DNA of 61,103 nt, taken from positions 1 through 61,103 of the forward strand of contig DUZX01000021.1 of the NCBI GenBank assembly GCA_013349325.1, given 5' to 3'. The DNA is from Desulfuromonadales bacterium. GTDB lineage: Bacteria > Desulfobacterota > Desulfuromonadia > Geobacterales > Pseudopelobacteraceae. Under the pieces are notes generated by a model that was not told the DNA's origin, did no database searches, and saw nothing but the letters and a program-made list of their open reading frames with translations. Below are positions 58,667 to 61,103 of this stretch, one piece after another (the stretch's first letter is position 1; every line of letters starts with the position of its first letter). The translations under genes and the position numbers were made by a program.

Positions 58667-59128
58667 TTAGCCCCGCAGATATGCCAGAACGTGCGCCGGG
58701 TGCAGCTCAGCCTTGGCCACCTTGGACCACTGTTTTTTTATAATTCCGTCCGGACCGATAATAACGGTTGAGCGGATCGTCCCCATGCTCTTTTTCCCGT
58801 AGAGCACTTTTTCTCCAAAAGCTTCATACGCCTGCATGGTTGTTGTATCAGGATCACTTAGCAGAACAAACGGTAGCGAGTTACTATCTCTGAACTTGGT
58901 ATGAGCAGCGATGCTGTCCTTGCTGACACCCAGAATTACAATCCCGAGATCAGTCAGTTCCTGATAACTGTCGCGAAAACCGCAAGCTTCTTTCGTACAT
59001 CCGGGGGTATTGTCTCTGGGATAAAAATAGAGAATCACCGATTTTCCGGCATACTCACTCAGCGAGTGCTGCCGTCCATCACAACCGTGCAGTGAAAACT
59101 CGGGTGCTTTCAAACCTTCTAATGACAT
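58667..59128 (-). CDS. bcp: Thiol peroxidase of the BCP/PrxQ family
   Basis: A 153-residue peroxiredoxin. YFYPRDNTPGCTKEACGFRD holds the peroxidatic Cys (TPGCT) and the resolving Cys five residues on, as in the BCP type. I chose the ATG at 59126-59128, preceded by GGTGGAG. The frame runs 29 codons further upstream without family similarity. With the ferritin-like gene downstream it makes an oxidative-stress pair. Confidence 0.94.
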   Translation of the reverse strand: MSLEGLKAPEFSLHGCDGRQHSLSEYAGKSVILYFYPRDNTPGCTKEACGFRDSYQELTDLGIVILGVSKDSIAAHTKFRDSNSLPFVLLSDPDTTTMQAYEAFGEKVLYGKKSMGTIRSTVIIGPDGIIKKQWSKVAKAELHPAHVLAYLRG

Positions 59129-59234
59129 TTCGTGCTCCACCTTTCTAATAAGACTAATAAAGTCCAATTTAGCACGGATAGAAAAAAGGTCAACCCCAAA
59201 GTGGTATGTATTCAAGTAAATGAATAAATTTATT

Positions 59235-59250
59235 TTTGACTTCAGTCAAA
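59235..59250 (+). promoter_or_regulatory. Fnr/Crp-type palindrome before the nitrite reductase operon
   Basis: TTTGACTTCAGTCAAA is a perfect palindrome of the TTGAC-N4-GTCAA form, close to the FNR consensus TTGAT-N4-ATCAA. A TATAAT box starts at 59269. A transcription start near 59281-59284 puts the dyad centre at about -39 to -42, the class II activator position. It could bind FNR, DNR or HcpR-type regulators, responding to low oxygen or NO/nitrite. Confidence 0.75.
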
Positions 59251-59268
59251 GATTTTTAAGGCACCATC

Positions 59269-59274
59269 TATAAT
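59269..59274 (+). promoter_or_regulatory. -10 box of the ferredoxin-nitrite reductase operon
   Basis: A perfect TATAAT with no good -35 box at the right distance; the Fnr-type palindrome takes its place. The untranslated leader would be about 85-90 nt. Confidence 0.6.
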
Positions 59275-59367
59275 AACAGAACAGGAAAGCGGAGTTTTGT
59301 ACGTATGTAGAGATAACCAGACGAATCGCACATGTGGGGACAAATGTAAACGGTGAGAAAAGGGCAC

Positions 59368-59790
59368 ATGAACATGAATATAAGCCGCAAAGAGTTTTTA
59401 AAAAAGAGTCTCTCATCTCTAGGTAAGGCTGTTTTCTCTGTAAAAGACGCCTTGACTGCTCAGGCTGAGGTTCCGCTGGTGATCGCCGACGCAGCAGAAT
59501 ATACGCCGACTCCGCAGGAGGACCAGCAGGCAGTTGCTGATAACGAATACTGTCTTGCGAAGAACTGTGGCTGCTTTGCCTGCGTGGAGCGCTGTCAGTC
59601 ACAGGCTATCAAGCTGATACCGGGGGTTGGCATCAGGATAAACGCACAGCTCTGCATCGGCTGCGGAAGTTGTGAATACGTCTGCCCGGTCACCCCCAAG
59701 GCGGTCAGGATGCAGGCCCGTGCGACTAAAATACCACCACAATCTGCGCTGTCAGCAGAACTACCACCGAAAGGAGAATCATCATGCTGA
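59368..59790 (+). CDS. Ferredoxin-like 4Fe-4S protein of the nitrite reductase operon
   Basis: A 140-residue protein. The N-terminus ISRKEFLKKSL resembles a Tat motif with RK in place of RR and only weak hydrophobicity after it, so export is doubtful. The second cluster site is regular (C96-IGC99-GSC102-EYVC106-P). The first is compressed: C62, then C67-G-C69-FAC72-VERC76, where the usual first CxxC is CxC. It probably passes electrons within, or matures, the cytochrome encoded next. The ATG at 59368 is chosen over a GTG at 59353 and an ATG at 59374. It overlaps the cytochrome gene by 7 nt. Confidence 0.82.
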   Translation: MNMNISRKEFLKKSLSSLGKAVFSVKDALTAQAEVPLVIADAAEYTPTPQEDQQAVADNEYCLAKNCGCFACVERCQSQAIKLIPGVGIRINAQLCIGCGSCEYVCPVTPKAVRMQARATKIPPQSALSAELPPKGESSC

Positions 59791-61076
59791 AAAAGAAACT
59801 GGCCCTTGCGGCCGCTGTGGCAGTGGCATCCGCTCTGTTGCTCTCCCTGCCGGCCAACACCACGGCGGTTAACAAGCCGGCAACAAAAGTTGCAAACGAT
59901 GGCCGGGCTACCTGCTACGAGTGTCACGATCAGATCAAGGCCATGAAGGAGGGCTCCAAACATGCCAGGCTCTCCTGTAAAAGCTGCCATGACAAGCTGG
60001 AGGGCCACATCAGTGATCCGGAGAAGATTAAACCGGTGACGTTGATCGACCAGGCATTGTGCGGCAAATGCCACAAGGAGCAGTACGACAGTTTCTTCAA
60101 GATGAGTTACGAGGGGGCCGCCCGCAAAGAGAAGGGTATCCCGACCGGACGCTCACCGATGCAGGATAAGCTGCTGGAGCCGTACGGCTTCACTTTTGAG
60201 CATAATGAACCGCGCGGCCATGCTTTCATGGTTATCGATCAGTTTGCGGTAGATCGGTTTCAGGGGGGCAGATTCCAGTTCAAAGATGGCTGGAAGGGTG
60301 TTGATAAATCCGGCAAGACCTGGGATGTACTGGTCGACAAGGGCAAGGATTTCAAACTCAAGGAATCGGCCATGGCTGGTAACCCGACCTGCATCCAGTG
60401 CAAGACCTCCGACCATATCCTCACATGGAAATTCATGGGCGACAAGGATCCCAAAGCAAAATGGGACCGCACTTCCAATATCGTGGACGTTGCCAAAGAT
60501 ACCAATAATGCGGTCGGCTGCATTCATTGCCACGACCCGCACGGTACGCAGCCTCGCGTTGTTCGTGACGGCCTGATTCAAGCCATTGAGAAGGATCCTG
60601 CAGGCAATATCTTTTCAATAAACGGCAAGACGGATCTTAAGGTTGTCGACTTCCGTGGTTTTCGCAAGATCGGTGTCATGCAGAAAACCGACTCACGTAT
60701 GATGTGCGCCCAGTGCCATGTTGAATATAACTGTGGTGGCGGCAGCCAGTGGAGTGATGGCGGCAAAGTAGGTTATACCGATCAGCGCACCAATCACTTT
60801 CCGCTCAAGAATGCCACGCAGCTACTGGCACACTACAAACAGCTCGACTTTTTTGATTTCAAGCACACTGTTACCGGTGCCCGTCTGATCAAGTTTCAGC
60901 ACCCGGAAGCTGAAACCTATGCCGGCAGCGTTCATGACAAGGCCGGTGTTCAGTGTCACCAGTGCCATATGCCGAAGCAGAGTAACCGTCAACCTCAGAC
61001 CATCTTGAATGTGTTTCGGATTTATGATTGTGATGAGATTTGCCTTGCGGCGAGCCAGTTATCCGGGAGGAGTTGA
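59784..61076 (+). CDS. Octaheme-type cytochrome c nitrite reductase, C-terminus disrupted
   Basis: 430 residues with a signal peptide (MLKKKLALAAAVAVASALLL). Seven heme motifs: CYECH 44, CKSCH 65, CGKCH 93, CIQCK 203, CIHCH 246, CAQCH 308 and CHQCH 391. Three CxxCH before a CxxCK is the octaheme nitrite reductase order, with the Lys-ligated heme 4 as catalytic site. CAQCHVEY (Tyr315) and KFQHPEAE (His373) match NrfA-type active-site residues. The periplasmic enzyme reduces nitrite to ammonium. After about residue 400 the sequence stops resembling the family and an eighth CxxCH is missing, so the gene is likely broken near 60985 or continues out of frame. AAAGGAG precedes the ATG. Confidence 0.8.
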   Translation: MLKKKLALAAAVAVASALLLSLPANTTAVNKPATKVANDGRATCYECHDQIKAMKEGSKHARLSCKSCHDKLEGHISDPEKIKPVTLIDQALCGKCHKEQYDSFFKMSYEGAARKEKGIPTGRSPMQDKLLEPYGFTFEHNEPRGHAFMVIDQFAVDRFQGGRFQFKDGWKGVDKSGKTWDVLVDKGKDFKLKESAMAGNPTCIQCKTSDHILTWKFMGDKDPKAKWDRTSNIVDVAKDTNNAVGCIHCHDPHGTQPRVVRDGLIQAIEKDPAGNIFSINGKTDLKVVDFRGFRKIGVMQKTDSRMMCAQCHVEYNCGGGSQWSDGGKVGYTDQRTNHFPLKNATQLLAHYKQLDFFDFKHTVTGARLIKFQHPEAETYAGSVHDKAGVQCHQCHMPKQSNRQPQTILNVFRIYDCDEICLAASQLSGRS

Positions 61077-61103
61077 TCGATCTGCTTTGCGGGATGGGAC
61101 ATG

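Noticed and set aside
59368-59440. Functional Tat signal peptide on the ferredoxin-like protein
   Set aside because: RK replaces RR and the following segment is not hydrophobic enough; export cannot be supported.

Overview
The window looks like a chromosomal segment from a Geobacter-type delta-proteobacterium (Geobacterales; Geobacter, Trichlorobacter or Pelobacter-like). I infer this from gene order and content: a complete separate-nuoC/nuoD complex I operon, an ATP synthase Fo operon (atpZ-I-B-E) with no F1 genes beside it, recA-pilT-recX-alaS, argB-D-F-G-H, and a ferredoxin plus octaheme-type nitrite reductase pair. The taxon is inference; there is no rRNA in the window and I saw no tRNA.

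Layout. Bases 1-300 hold the 5' end of a REP-associated tyrosine transposase (RAYT) and an inverted pair of GTAG-headed REP hairpins. Bases 290-6547 (minus strand) carry mtnA, glnE and a cNMP/CBS/GlnD-like nucleotidyltransferase. Bases 6.7-12.4 kb (plus) carry a SagB-like oxidoreductase, a SprA-type putative metallopeptidase, a TPR protein, two small membrane proteins, a receiver-only regulator, an atypical SDR, elbB and a PilZ protein. smc lies on the minus strand (12.4-15.9 kb). Bases 16-17.4 kb hold small secreted or Cys-rich proteins, two of them behind near-identical 27-bp upstream elements. Then come recA, pilT and recX, a four-gene AT-richer envelope cassette (20.3-26.1 kb), alaS, a REC-histidine kinase, the arginine pathway genes, an ExeA/GspB/FN3-lipoprotein set, the Fo genes and hemL on the minus strand, the fourteen-gene nuo operon (41.4-56.6 kb), prmC-hpt, two convergent stress genes (ferritin-like, bcp), and finally a ferredoxin-nitrite reductase operon behind an Fnr-type palindrome.

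How the parts work together. nuo and atp form the respiratory core. The terminal operon would reduce nitrite to ammonium, but its cytochrome has lost its last heme-binding segment before the window ends. argB to argH make arginine from N-acetylglutamate. glnE controls glutamine synthetase, and a GlnD-like protein is encoded beside it.

The best candidates for undescribed biology are: (1) the cassette between recX and alaS, encoding a FlgT-like protein, a TPR/CsgG-like lipoprotein, a CsgG-like/FN3 protein and a small exported protein; (2) the duplicated 27-bp element in front of small Cys-rich and NPA-heptad-repeat proteins; (3) a set of genes whose predicted -10 boxes sit 6-9 nt from the start codon with no Shine-Dalgarno, which suggests leaderless mRNAs; and (4) the RAYT/REP pair, one REP of which supplies a gene's stop codon.
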